Shown here: one piece after another, positions 32,537 to 41,978 of the stretch
How positions within the stretch are numbered: position 1 is the first letter of the stretch
How the letters are laid out: each line of letters opens with the position of its first letter
Assembly (NCBI GenBank): GCA_963729195.1
Contig: CAVSNF010000006.1
Location: forward strand, 45,982 to 109,981
DNA length: 64,000 nt
Reading direction: 5' to 3'
From: CAVPTL01 sp963729195
Lineage (GTDB): Bacteria > Actinomycetota > Thermoleophilia > Gaiellales > JAICJC01
The notes under the pieces: generated by a model
The model's input: the letters and a program-made list of their open reading frames with translations, nothing else
Databases searched by the model: none
Told to the model about the DNA's origin: nothing
Position numbers and translations under genes: made by a program

Positions 32537-33361
32537 TCAAGCCGTCCGTCCGTAGAACAGCCGCCGCGTCAACTCGTTGAGCTGGTGGTTGGGCCTGTCG
32601 GAGTACGACAGCACGGCGTTTGTCCGCAACACCTCACCCACGATCGGCGTGACCCGGTGAATCGAGTGGCGCCCGCGAAAGAAGGCGAGCGTCCCGGCTG
32701 TGCTGGGCAGGTGGATGACGTCGGTCATGTCCCCCTGCAGCAGGCGTGCCACCGCCGGGTAGTTCTCGTCACTCTCGCTTCGAAGATTGGGGATGTACTC
32801 GAAGTCTCCACCCGAGGCGGCAGGCTGAAGCATCAACGTGACAACGAACTCGGCACGGTCAAAGTGCCAGCCCAGCTCGTCTCCCTGCTTGTAATACACC
32901 AGGTTCAAGGCGCCCAGGGGATCCGCATTGCGATAGAACGGCTGCTTGTCCAAAGCAGCACCGACGAACTCGAGCAGCGGATCCCACTCGTACAGCGCCC
33001 GAATCCCCGCTGCCGGCGGAACCAGGTCATAGGCGATCGTCGCCTGGGATGCGCGCTCCATCATGCGTCGCGGATCATCGGCCGGCACTGACGGGTCGAC
33101 ATCCTCGAAGTACACGTTGTGGACGGCCTCGTTGGTGAACGCCGAATCGGTCAGTGTCAGGGCCTCGGACGCGAGCGCAGCCACAGCATCCTCACGCAGG
33201 AACCCCTCGAGCTGGCACGCGCCCGTCGCGGCCAGATCGGCTCTGCACCGTGCGATCAGCTCAGCGCCGGCCGGCGTGTCCAAACGGTCGACAGGATACC
33301 GATCGATGTCGATCAGGTCACGTGGCGCGCTGACCCCGGCGGTATCGGTTGAGATGCTCAT
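32537..33361 (-). CDS. 2-oxoglutarate/Fe(II)-dependent oxygenase
   Basis: A 274-residue protein from ATG 33361 with AAGGAGG five bases upstream. Iron-binding HxD is in LGWHFDRAEFVVTL and the distal His with 2OG-binding Arg in HSIHRVTPIVGEVLRTNAVL. Free-standing oxygenases of this form act on small molecules including amino acids. It is the first gene of the hut-like operon, directly before hutU, a position not part of the classical histidine pathway. It could hydroxylate or demethylate the operon's substrate; that is inference from context. Confidence 0.85.
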   Translation of the reverse strand: MSISTDTAGVSAPRDLIDIDRYPVDRLDTPAGAELIARCRADLAATGACQLEGFLREDAVAALASEALTLTDSAFTNEAVHNVYFEDVDPSVPADDPRRMMERASQATIAYDLVPPAAGIRALYEWDPLLEFVGAALDKQPFYRNADPLGALNLVYYKQGDELGWHFDRAEFVVTLMLQPAASGGDFEYIPNLRSESDENYPAVARLLQGDMTDVIHLPSTAGTLAFFRGRHSIHRVTPIVGEVLRTNAVLSYSDRPNHQLNELTRRLFYGRTA

Positions 33362-33424
33362 ATTGCCTCCTTGTGTCCGTCGAGCTTCACCATAGCCACT
33401 GTCTTGTCCCCCGGCATCTCTCGG

Positions 33425-33441
33425 TTCTCGGTATCCGAGAA
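33425..33441. promoter_or_regulatory. Inverted repeat, candidate IclR operator
   Basis: TTCTCGG-TAT-CCGAGAA, a perfect 7+7 inverted repeat with a 3-base spacer in the 174-base gap between the divergent oxygenase/hut operon and the iclR gene. IclR proteins bind such palindromes between themselves and their target operon. No clear -35/-10 pair was found around it. Confidence 0.6.
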
Positions 33442-33535
33442 TCATCCTCGGCCCCCGACCCGGCGCAGCTGATCTCGTCGTCTAATCTTGATGGTTCCAG
33501 AGGATGAGAATCCCGCGATAGGAGGCACGTCCACG

Positions 33536-34321
33536 ATGAGCGCCGACCCGACGCTAGGGTCACCCGAAGCTGCCACCACGTCGCTCGACCGGGGGTTGGC
33601 ACTTCTCCGCGTTATCGCCGAATCCGGTCCCGCGCGCGCCGATGAACTCGCCGCCACCGCGGGGCTCCCCCTGAGCACCACCTACCGGTACATCCGCACG
33701 CTGCAGAGCCACGGATTCATCTCCGGCAGCGCCGGGCTGTTCGGCCCTGGCCCCGTACTCGACTCGTCCTCGCCCGCCCGCGTCGGACGCAGGGAACTCG
33801 TCAGGCTTGCCACTCCGGTACTCGAGCGGCTTGTTGATCTGTCCGGAGAAACAGCGGTGCTGGTCGTCCGCGTCGGCGTCCACGCGGTCTGCATCCACCA
33901 GGTCGAATCCCCGCACGCCATCCGCATGGCCTTTCGTATCGGGCAGGCGCTGCCCCTCTACGCGGGGGCGGGCCAGCGCATGCTGCTCGCGCATGCGCCG
34001 CCGGATGTGATCGAATCGGTGCTCGGAAGTGAGTTCGAACGATTCACGCCGAACACGCCGACCCGTGCGAACCTTGCCAGGCGCCTCGAAAGCACTCGCC
34101 TAACGGGCGTAGCCACGTCTCGCGGTGAGTACTCGGCAGGCAGCGTCGCGATCGCGGCGCCGGTCTTCTTTCACCAGCACCTCGTCTGTTCACTCACGGT
34201 GGCCGGCCCCCACACCCGCTGTGGGCCCCGGTGGCAGGCCCACACCAAGCCGATCGTCCAATCCCAGAGCGGAGCGCTCGCCGCAGAACTCGAGTCGACA
34301 CTGGATCGAGAGGCACCGTAG
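33536..34321 (+). CDS. IclR-family transcriptional regulator
   Basis: About 261 residues from ATG 33536 with GGAGG 10 bases upstream; an in-frame ATG at 33488 is the alternative. The winged helix covers SLDRGLALLRVIAESG to STTYRYIRTLQSHGFI; the effector domain follows with GETAVLVVRVG, MAFRIGQALPLYAGAGQRML and GVATSRGEYSAGSVAIAAPV. It is divergent from the hut-like operon and probably controls it in response to a pathway intermediate. Confidence 0.9.
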   Translation: MSADPTLGSPEAATTSLDRGLALLRVIAESGPARADELAATAGLPLSTTYRYIRTLQSHGFISGSAGLFGPGPVLDSSSPARVGRRELVRLATPVLERLVDLSGETAVLVVRVGVHAVCIHQVESPHAIRMAFRIGQALPLYAGAGQRMLLAHAPPDVIESVLGSEFERFTPNTPTRANLARRLESTRLTGVATSRGEYSAGSVAIAAPVFFHQHLVCSLTVAGPHTRCGPRWQAHTKPIVQSQSGALAAELESTLDREAP

Positions 34322-34340
34322 AGACGCTCGCGCGGAGCCG

Positions 34341-34415
34341 GGTGAATAACGGTGCCAGGCACCGTTATTCACCCCGGGTGGCGCTGGATGCGGGCGCGTG
34401 CTTCACGGAGGAACG
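34341..34415. repeat. Palindromic repeat copy 2, between convergent genes
   Basis: A 33-base palindrome (34341-34373, central A) followed by the 3' end of the minus-strand gene at 34369. The TGA stop of that gene is formed by the palindrome. The 75-base block is repeated at 26737-26811 with two differences. It lies between the convergent iclR gene and the 34369 gene and could act as a two-way terminator, though it has no T-run. Confidence 0.85.
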
Positions 34416-35082
34416 CCAGGGCCGCTGACATTGGGTCGCTCTCGGCCACCAGCTGGGAGTGGAGCAGCGATGCCCCCTTGAAGGTGGGATCGCCGAAGAA
34501 CTCATCGATCCGGCCGGCCCAGGGGGAGACGTACAGGTACGGCTCGGCGTGGTGGCCGTCACCCGGCGAGCCTCCGTAGGTGCCGCGCCTGCCGGCGGTG
34601 TTGTCTCCCATGTCGATGGCGGCGTCGAAGTGTTCGGGCCAGATCCGCACGATCGAGGTGTCGTCGTCGGGGCCGGCCTCGGCGCGCAGTGCGTCCAGCG
34701 CCGCGGTCACAAACGCGTACCACTCGCCCAGCGCAAGCGCGGCCGCGCGGTCGACCGGCAGGCGCTCGTCCAGGTCGCCGTACGGCGGGACGTCGAACTG
34801 CTCCTGCTGGGCCACGTCGGGCGCGATCCCGACCGCCTCGGCGGCGGCGTTCAGGGTGGTGATGGGAAGCCGGGTCTCGTCCACCACCAGCACGTCTCCG
34901 TCGACTCCGATCACCCGCCCGTTGAACTCAAACGTCGAAAAGCCTCCCGGTGTCGCGCGCAGGATGATCTCGCCGTTTTGGAGGCGCTGAGCCGGCGCGA
35001 TCACGTACACGGCCAGCCGGTGCAGCGCTTCTGTGGTCTCGGTGTAGGTCGCCGGCAGCGGCGCCAGGGAGATCGTGCTCAT
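34369..35082 (-). CDS. Conserved hypothetical protein
   Basis: A 237-residue protein, no membrane segment. Notable stretches are TLHRLAVYVIAPAQR-like start (ALHRLAVYVIAPAQR), RLPITTLNAAAEAVG, IVRIWPEHFDAAIDMG, and YGGSPGDGHHAEPYLYVSPW. The WPEHFD and EPYLYV blocks look like conserved core motifs of an actinobacterial family I cannot name. The C-terminus FLREARARIQRHPG runs into a palindromic repeat. Monocistronic, convergent with iclR. Function unknown. Confidence 0.8.
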   Translation of the reverse strand: MSTISLAPLPATYTETTEALHRLAVYVIAPAQRLQNGEIILRATPGGFSTFEFNGRVIGVDGDVLVVDETRLPITTLNAAAEAVGIAPDVAQQEQFDVPPYGDLDERLPVDRAAALALGEWYAFVTAALDALRAEAGPDDDTSIVRIWPEHFDAAIDMGDNTAGRRGTYGGSPGDGHHAEPYLYVSPWAGRIDEFFGDPTFKGASLLHSQLVAESDPMSAALAFLREARARIQRHPG

Positions 35083-35153
35083 GGCCTAGTGTCCCACTTC
35101 GGCGGCCGGCGTTACACGCCGCTCGGGCCGACGCCGCTGCGACAATCCCCGGC

Positions 35154-37094
35154 ATGAGCATGTGGCTTCGCTGGTTGCTGCTCGCCTGCATCGCGCTGTG
35201 CTCGTTGGCAGCGGCTCCGGCGGCGTTTGCCGACCCCGCCTCCGAGGCCGCGCTGGCGGCGCGCTACGCCCCGGTCGTGAAGCTGGTGGCCGCGCCCAGC
35301 GAGTGCGGCCCGGGCGATCCCGTACGTGCCGATCGACGTCAACCTGCTGTTCGACGAGCCGACGGTGGCGTTGCGCGGCCCGTGGGGCGGCGCCGACCTG
35401 ATCAAGGTCGCGCCCAGCGCCTCCGACCTCGCCCACGGCCTGTACGAGTACCACCTCGACTTCCCCGGAGATGCGCTCAACCCGGGTTGCGGCTACATCG
35501 ACTGGTCGCGCCGGATCAACGAGGGGCATGCCCCCAAGGTGTATGCGCACGTCGCCACCGACCCCGACTATCCCGGGCAGATCGCGCTGCAGTACTGGAT
35601 GTTCTACGTGTTCAACGACTGGAACAACCTGCACGAGGGCGACTGGGAGATGATCCAGATCAACTTCCACGCCGACCACTGCCGCCCAGGCGCTCGAGAC
35701 GACGCCCTACGAGGTCGGATACAGCCAGCACGAGGGCGCTGAGGGCTCGAGCTGGACGGATCCCAAGCTCGAGTTGGTGGACGGCACCCACCCGGTGGTG
35801 TACCCGGCCGCCGGCTCGCACGCGAACTTCTACTCGTCGGAGCTCTACCTCGGCGCCTCCGGGTCGCAGGGCGTCGGTTGTGACGACACCCGAAACGCCG
35901 ATCTGAACATCAACCCGGACGTCGGCACGATCCCCAGCGATCCCGCCGAGGCGCTTGTGACCGATCCCTGGATCGGATTCGAAGGCCGCTGGGGGGAGCT
36001 GCAACCGGCCTTCTTCAACGGGCCCACCGGGCCCAATCTGAAGACCTCCTGGACGCACCCGATCGCGTGGTCGCAGGATTGGCGCGACCGGGCCTACGCC
36101 GTGCCGGCCGGCGGTGCGCTGGGCACGTCCACCACCGACTTCTTCTGCGGCGTGATCAAGCACGGGTCGCGACTGCTTGGGCCGGGCGATCGACCATCCC
36201 ACGCCCACCATCGCGATCGTGGCGGCGTTGCTGGTGCTGCTGGTGTACCTGCTGTCGCGGGCACGCTGGCGCCCGGTTGCGCCGCTGCGACTGGCCCGGC
36301 AGCGCAGCTGGGGACAGATTCTCTCGGCAGCCGCGCGCATGTACGTCTCTCGCCTGCGGCTGTTCGTCGGCATCGGGCTGCTGGTGCTTCCGATCTCGGT
36401 GGTGATCACCCTGCTCCAGGCGCTCGTTTTGGGGGCGTCGTCGATTCTCGGGATCGAGAGCGAGGGTGGCGCTGCCAGCGCGTTCGTGCTCGTGGTGTTT
36501 GCGATCGGTACCGCGCTCACGCTGCTCGGTCTGGGGCTCGTGCAGGCGGCGACCGCGCGGGCGCTGATCGAGATCGACAATCACCGGCCGGTCGGGCCGG
36601 TGCAGGCCTATCGGATGGTGGTGGGCAGCATCCGCCCGCTGCTGGGGGCGCTGGTGATCGGGGCGCTCGCGGTGTCGCTGCTTCTGTTGTCGATCTTCCT
36701 GGTGCCGATCGCGATCTGGCTGGCGGTGCGCTGGGCGTTGATCGTGCCGGCGGTCGAGCTGGAGGATCTCGGGTCGATGCGCGCCCTGCGGCGCAGCGGG
36801 CGGCTGGTGCGCGGCGGGTGGCTCAAGGTCGGATCGCTCACGATCGCGGCAGCCGCGATCACACTGGCAGCCGGCCCGCTGATCGGCACGCTGCTGATCC
36901 TCTTCAGCGACGTGCCGTTAGGGCTGCTCAACGTGATCGCCGGACTGGTGTACGCGATTGCGATGCCGTTCGTGGCATTGACCACGATGTACGTGTATTT
37001 TGATGCGCGCGTACGCCACCAGCTGTCCCCGCCGGTGCGTACCCGGGAGCTTCCCGCCGAGATCGACCTCGGCGGCCCCGCCACAAGCCAGTAG
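35154..37094 (+). pseudogene. Vps62-like exported domain fused to a multi-pass membrane domain, three frameshifts
   Basis: A signal peptide (WLRWLLLACIALCSLAAAPAAFA) starts frame 1. The frame then shifts near 35320, 35680 and 36177, each time by one extra base, so the 1941-base locus still fits about 646 codons. The exported part has YAPVVKLVAAP, YWMFYVFNDWNNLHEGDWEMI (split: YWMFYVFNDWNN, HEGDWEMI), YEVGYSQHEG and VVYPAAGSHANFY, which recall the Vps62/DUF946 family. The end (36177-37094) has about six helices. Clean conservation on both sides of each shift suggests sequencing indels. Function unknown. Confidence 0.75.
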
Positions 37095-37101
37095 GGGAGG
37101 T

Positions 37102-37130
37102 GAATAATTGGTGCCAGGCACCAATTATCC
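37102..37130. repeat. Palindromic repeat copy 3, variant arms
   Basis: 29 bases with arms TGAATAATTGGTGCC and its complement around a central A; one mismatched pair. The core GGTGCC-A-GGCACC is shared with the other copies but AACG is changed to AATT, with matching change in the other arm, showing compensatory variation that favours a folded structure. Confidence 0.8.
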
Positions 37131-37145
37131 ATGAGCGTGTGCTGG

Positions 37146-37174
37146 TGAATAACGGTGCCTGGCACCGTTATTCA
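37146..37174. repeat. Palindromic repeat copy 4
   Basis: 29-base perfect palindrome around a central T, 15 bases after copy 3, so the two form a closely spaced pair between convergent genes. Its right arm supplies the TAA stop (37168-37170) of the small zinc-ribbon gene. Confidence 0.85.
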
Positions 37175-37359
37175 GGCTGGGCGCGCTCCAGGCAGTGGGG
37201 GCAGGTCACCTGGTCGACGTCGCCGCGGATGACCCGCCAGCCTTTGGGGGGCTCGCCGGACTCGTCTCCGTAGCTGGTTGCGGAGGCTCCGCACTTGCAG
37301 CGGTAGACCGCACACAGGTACGGGTAGGGTGCGTCGATGAGCTCGTACGTCACTCCCAT
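37168..37359 (-). CDS. Small CxC/CxxC zinc-ribbon-like protein
   Basis: A 63-residue protein with four cysteines in two pairs, YRCKCGAS and TCPHCLERA, spaced as in a small zinc ribbon. The start is ATG 37359. The stop lies inside palindromic repeat copy 4. No membrane segment. Similar tiny proteins are widespread in actinobacteria without assigned function. Confidence 0.7.
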   Translation of the reverse strand: MGVTYELIDAPYPYLCAVYRCKCGASATSYGDESGEPPKGWRVIRGDVDQVTCPHCLERAQPE

Positions 37360-37416
37360 GCCCGGTATCGTGACAGGGTTGAGGCCGTTGGCGCAACATT
37401 TCCAGGCTCCTTGCCG

Positions 37417-38863
37417 ATGACGGCGGTGCCCGTGGAGGTCGAGGCGCCGCCGGTCGACGCGCGCAGGCGGTTCATCCTGATCGCGACCATCATCGGCTCA
37501 TCGATGACGTTCATCGACGGCACCGTGGTGAACATCGCGCTGCCGACCATCGGCCGCGACCTGGACGCGGGCCTCTCCGCGCAGCAGTGGGTGATGCTCT
37601 CCTACTCGCTGGCGGTAGCGTCGCTCTACATCGTCTCCGGAGCGCTGGGTGACCGCTACGGGCGGTGGGTGCTGTTCGTGTGGGGAGTGGGGGGATTCGC
37701 GGCCGCCTCGGCGCTCGCCGGGGTGGCGCCGAACACCATGATGCTGGTGGCCGCACGCGTCTTGCAGGGCGTCGCCGGGGCGCTTCTCACCACCAACAGC
37801 CTCGCCCTGCTACGAGCCACCTACGGCAAGGACAGCGGCCGGGCGGTCGGGCAGTGGACGGCCTGGAGCGGCATCGGCACCATGCTGGGGCCGCCGCTGG
37901 GTGGCATCCTGGTCGAGTACGCGTCGTGGCGGTGGATCTTCTTCATCAACCTGCCCGCCGCCCTGATCGCGCTGGGTCTGGCCTTCGCCGGCCGCTCGGA
38001 CGAACACCTGCCCGCCAAACCGCGACCGGTGCAGGTGGTGGGCGCCGCCGCCATCGCGATCACCTTCGGCGGACTCACCTTCGCCCTGATCGAAGGTGCC
38101 CAGGCGGGGTTTGCGTCGGTGTGGTGGGCGTTTCTGCTGTCGCTCGGCGGGCTCGCCCTGCTGGTCAACAGCGAGCGACGTTCGGCAAATCCGCTGCTGC
38201 CCCTGGAGCTGCTGCGCTCGCGGGTGTTCGTGGTGGCCAACCTCTACACCCTGGTGGTGTACGCGGCGCTGGGCGGATCGACCTTCTACCTCGCCCTCTA
38301 TCTGCAGTCCGCCGCGGTCGGGTACACGCCCGCCCGGGCGTCGCTGATCTTCGTCCCGATCAGCATCATCATGTTCTTCATCGCCGCTCGCTTCGGGCGG
38401 CTGGCCGACCGCGACGGGCCCCGCCGCTACCTGCTGGTCGCGCCGCTGGTGATGGCGGTCGGTCTGATCCTGCTGACGCTGGTGACGAGCACCAACCCGA
38501 TCATCCCGCTGCCCGGCGTGATCGTGCTGGCGCTCGGGCTGGCGATGCTGGTCGCGCCCATCACCAGCACCGCCCTCAAGGCTGCGCCCGATCAGTTCGC
38601 CGGCCTGGCGGCGGGGGTCAACACCACCGTCTCGCGGCTGGGCGGGCTGATCGCCACACCCTTGATCGGGGTTGCGATCACGCTCGTGTTCGCGGCCAAC
38701 TCGCCCCGCCCCAACGCCGACCCGTTCGCGACCCACGTGCTCTCTGCCGGCGCAGCGCGACGCGACCGTGACCGCCTTCCGGGTCGGTATCGGGCTGGCG
38801 GTGGCGCTGTGCGTGGCCGGGTCACTCCTCGCTGCGCGCGGGCTCAAGCGCGACGACCGCTGA
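37417..38863 (+). pseudogene. MFS drug exporter, DHA2 (EmrB/QacA) type, one frameshift
   Basis: From ATG 37417 the protein has 14-helix DHA2 features: FIDGTVVNIALPTIGRDL, LGDRYGRWVLFVWG (motif A), ARVLQGVAGALL, GPPLGGILVEYASWRWIFF (motif C region). Near 38750 one extra base shifts the frame; the last helix and tail (AFRVGIGLAVALCVAGSLL) are read in the next frame to the stop at 38863. Corrected length is 481 residues. It should export drugs or metabolites using the proton gradient. It overlaps the convergent MFS gene by about 40 bases. Confidence 0.8.
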
Positions 38864-40122
38864 CGAGTCGGCCTGCGAACGCGGCTGGTTGTAGCGCCAG
38901 AAGGCGGGGAAGGCGGCCACGATCGGGAGGATGCCGATCATGCACAGAAGCCCTCCCGACACCACCGAGAAGCGCAGTCCCACCGCACCCGCCACCGTGC
39001 CCGATTCGACGTCTCCCAGGCGCGGCCCGCCGGCCACGACCATCGTGAAGATGGACGACATCCGCCCTCGCATCGAGTCAGGGGTGGCCGTCTGCAGGAT
39101 CGTGGAACGGCACACGGCGCTGATGCTGTCGGCCGCCCCGGCGACGATCAGGCACACCATCGCCACCCACAGCTGATTCGTCAGCCCCATCACCGTGATT
39201 CCCGCCCCCCAGATCGCGACCGTGACCACCACGATCCGGCCGAGGCGCGAGACGTGCGCCAGCCAGCCGGTGGTGAACGCGGCCACCACCGCCCCCGCCG
39301 AGAGCGCGGCGTAGAGCAGGCCCACCCCGGTGGGGCCGGCGTGGTACACGGTCAGCGCAAGCGCCGGGAAGAGCGCCCGCGGCATGCCGAACGTCATCGC
39401 CAGGATGTCGATCACAAAGCTCCCCATCAGCTCGCCCTTGCTCCAGGCAAACCGAAGCCCCGCGCGCACCGATTGCAGCACCGGCTCGTGCTCGGTGACC
39501 TCGGTGGGAGGCTGCGGACGCAGCATGCGCCGCGGCGATGAACATGGCGACGAAGGTGGCCGCGTCAAGCGAGTAGGCGAGCGTCAGTCCGGTCTGGGAG
39601 ATGATCACCCCCGCCAGCGCCGGCCCCACCACCATGCTCACCTGGTACAGGCCGTAGGTCAGGGAGATGGCCGACTCGAGCCGCGCGATCCCGACCATGT
39701 TCGGCACCATCGCCGAGCGGGTCGGCCGGTCAAGCGCCGAGCAGCCGGCGGCAACCGCGGCGATCACGTACAGCGCCGCCACCGGCGGCGGCCCCAGTCG
39801 CCGCCAGCACCGCAAGGGTGGTGGAGGTGCACAGCAGCAGCAGCTGGGCGAGCATCAGGAGCTTGCGGCGGTCGTAGCGGTCGGCCAGCGTGCCGGCCAG
39901 CAGCGCCGCCGCCACGAACGGCACCAGCTCCACCAGGCCGATCAGCCCCACCTGAAACGACGACCCGGTGATGATGTAGACCTGGTAGGGCAGCGCCACC
40001 AGGGCGATCTGGCTGCCCAGGCTGGAGACGAACGTCCCCAGCGTCAGCAGCCGAAAGTCGCGCGAATCCTTGAGCGCGCTGGTGTCGACGACGATCCGCG
40101 AGAGCAACCCCATCGGCTGCAC
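38822..40122 (-). pseudogene. MFS transporter, DHA3-like (EntS type), two frameshifts
   Basis: Three consecutive frames give one 12-helix protein: start to about 39790 (FRLLTLGTFVSSLGSQIALVALPYQVY, split as FRLLTLGTFVSSLG and ALPYQVY; LADRYDRRKLLMLAQ), 39790 to about 39535 (DRPTRSAMVPNMVG, MVVGPALAGVII), and the rest to 38822 (AGLRFAWSKGELMGSF, TILQTATPDSMRGRMSSI). One base too many at each junction; removing both gives 432 residues, normal for the family. These motifs fit enterobactin-exporter-like MFS proteins. Confidence 0.78.
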
Positions 40123-40139
40123 GGTAGATGTCTGCGGAA

Positions 40140-40188
40140 CCGGGTCGAGCAGTCAACGGGCTTCTCAAGCGTCATCTGCTCGACCCGG
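40140..40188. repeat. Long inverted repeat upstream of the MFS gene
   Basis: CCGGGTCGAGCAG (40140-40152) and its exact complement CTGCTCGACCCGG (40176-40188) enclose 23 bases, starting 18 bases upstream of the minus-strand MFS start. It could be an operator, a leader hairpin or the terminator of the small gene upstream. Confidence 0.5.
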
Positions 40189-40290
40189 CCGGCCACGGGG
40201 TCTTCATCCGCGGCTCCCACCGTGCAAGCACGGCAGCCAATGGCGCGACCTTACGCCCCGAAAGTTGGCATCGGGTTAGAACGCAGGCAC

Positions 40291-40325
40291 GCGTGAATAA
40301 CGGTGCCTGGCACCGTTATTCACGC
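40291..40325. repeat. Palindromic repeat copy 5
   Basis: 35 bases with perfect 17-base arms (GCGTGAATAACGGTGCC) around a central T, the longest and cleanest copy. It lies 9 bases downstream of the small membrane protein gene at 40335. Confidence 0.85.
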
Positions 40326-40334
40326 GGAGCGGAG

Positions 40335-40532
40335 CTAGGCGGTGTAGTGGTCGTTCTTGAGCAGCCAGACGATCATCACCAGACACCACGCCATCAGGGA
40401 GAGGCCAAAGGCCCAGCTGATGGTGGGGTTGTGGGTGACGAGCATCAGGACGCCCAGTGCGCCGATCGGGCACACGGCCAGCTGCAGGTTGCGGGGGGGA
40501 GTTGCGCTGCCGCGGGTGTCTTCGATGTCCAT
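40335..40532 (-). CDS. Small two-helix membrane protein
   Basis: A 65-residue protein with two hydrophobic helices (LAVCPIGALGVLMLVT and WAFGLSLMAWCLVMIVWLL) and charged ends. GGGAG precedes the ATG. A palindromic repeat follows its stop. No homologue is recognised, so the call rests on composition and ribosome-binding site only. Confidence 0.55.
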   Translation of the reverse strand: MDIEDTRGSATPPRNLQLAVCPIGALGVLMLVTHNPTISWAFGLSLMAWCLVMIVWLLKNDHYTA

Positions 40533-40626
40533 ACTCCCAATGTACGGTGATCCTGCAAATCTGGCAATAACATCTGGTCAAGCTGGGCGGCTCAGGCGAT
40601 TCGGCGCGGTGTGCCGATACGCCCGC

Positions 40627-41978
40627 ATGAGCGAAGTCCGGCTTTCCGAGATCATCGCAGCGCTGTCGCACGCCCTCGATCTGACCGAGGGCCAGCCCCC
40701 GGGCACGCCGAGCGCACCTGCGCGCTGGGGATGCGTCTGGCCGCGGACACCGGGCTGCCCAGGAGCAGCGATCGGCGCTGTTCTACGCCCTGCTGCTGAA
40801 GGATGCCGGCTGCTCGTCCAGCTCGGCGCGGATGGCGATGCTGTTTGGCACCGACGACATCGAGCTGAAACGGCTGGGCAAGGTGGTCGACTGGCAGAGT
40901 CCGGTCGAGGCGCTGCGGTTCACCGCCGCCACGGTCGCTCAGGGCGAACCGCGGCTGGTGCGGGCGCGGCGATTCCTGCAGGTGGTCCCGCGGCTCAAGA
41001 GCGAGGCCGGGGAGATCGTGGGCGCCCGCTGCGACCGGGGTGCGCAGATCGTGCTGCGGCTCGCGTTTCCGGCCGAGGCGGCATCGGCCGTGCGATCGCT
41101 GGACGAGCAGTGGAACGGCAAGGGCCAGCCCGACGGGCTCAAAGGTGAGGCGATCCCCGAGCTCGCCCGGATTGCCTCGCTGGCCCAGGCGGCCGAGGTG
41201 TTCTTCGTCCGCGACGGCCTGGCCGGCGCCCGCCGGATGGTCGAGCGGCGGCGCGGGGCGTGGTTTGAGCCTCGCATCGCCGACGCGTTCCTGGCGATCG
41301 CCGACGACGATCCGCTGTGGTCAGAGCTGAGCGGCCGACGAGGTCGATCTGGACAGCATCGGCCCCGGCGCGGACCCGGTGCTGCACGCCGACAACGCCC
41401 GCATCGACGAGGTCGCCCTCGCATTCGCCGACGTGATCGATGCCAAGTCGGAATGGACGGCCCAGCACTCGGTCAGCGTCGCCCGCTACTCGGTCGCGTT
41501 GGGAGAGCAGCTCGGATTCGGGCGCGACCGGCTGCGCGATCTGCGCCGCATGGGGCTGCTGCACGACATCGGCAAGCTCGCGATTCCCAACACCGTGCTG
41601 GACAAGCGCGGCCGGCTGACCGAGGAGGAGTTCGCGGTGGTCAAGCGCCATCCCGCCCACACCGAGGAGATCCTCTCGCGGGTGGCGATGTTCACCTCGC
41701 TGGCCGAAATCGCCGCCGCCCATCACGAGCGCATCGACGGGCGCGGCTACCACCGTGGGGTCGAGATCGGCACACTGCCGCTGGATGCTCGCATCCTGGC
41801 GACCGCCGACGTGTTTGACGCGCTCAGCTCGGCTCGGCCCTACCGCGACCAGATGCCGACCGCCGAGGCGCTCGCGATCATGCGTGCCGACGTGGGCACG
41901 CACCTGTGCCCGATCGCGTTCGCGGCGCTCGAGCACTCCCTCGCGGACGGCCTGCAGCCGTTGGCGCACGCCGCCTAG
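40627..41978 (+). pseudogene. HD-domain (HD-GYP-like) phosphohydrolase, three frameshifts
   Basis: The start MSEVRLSEIIAALSHALDL is conserved; frames then change near 40700, 40760 and 41335 (two single-base losses, one gain), giving 450 residues when corrected. The C-terminal 200 residues are intact and carry LLHDIGKLAIPN, RHPAHTEEIL, HHERIDGRGYHRG and DARILATADVFDAL. HD-GYP proteins degrade cyclic di-GMP; here GYP is GYH, so the substrate is uncertain. The N-terminal half (about 270 residues) is helical and not recognised. Confidence 0.75.

Noticed and set aside
26819..33361. Complete classical histidine degradation operon
   Set aside because: The lyase lacks MIO residues, HutU/HutI have altered segments, HutG is absent and a 2OG oxygenase is added.
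37102..37174. CRISPR-like array of palindromic repeats
   Set aside because: Only two copies here, no regular spacers, no cas genes; other copies are scattered over 14 kb.
26737..40325. Classic rho-independent terminators for the palindromic repeats
   Set aside because: Symmetric, no T-run on either side, and two copies are not between convergent genes; kept as repeats with possible terminator activity.
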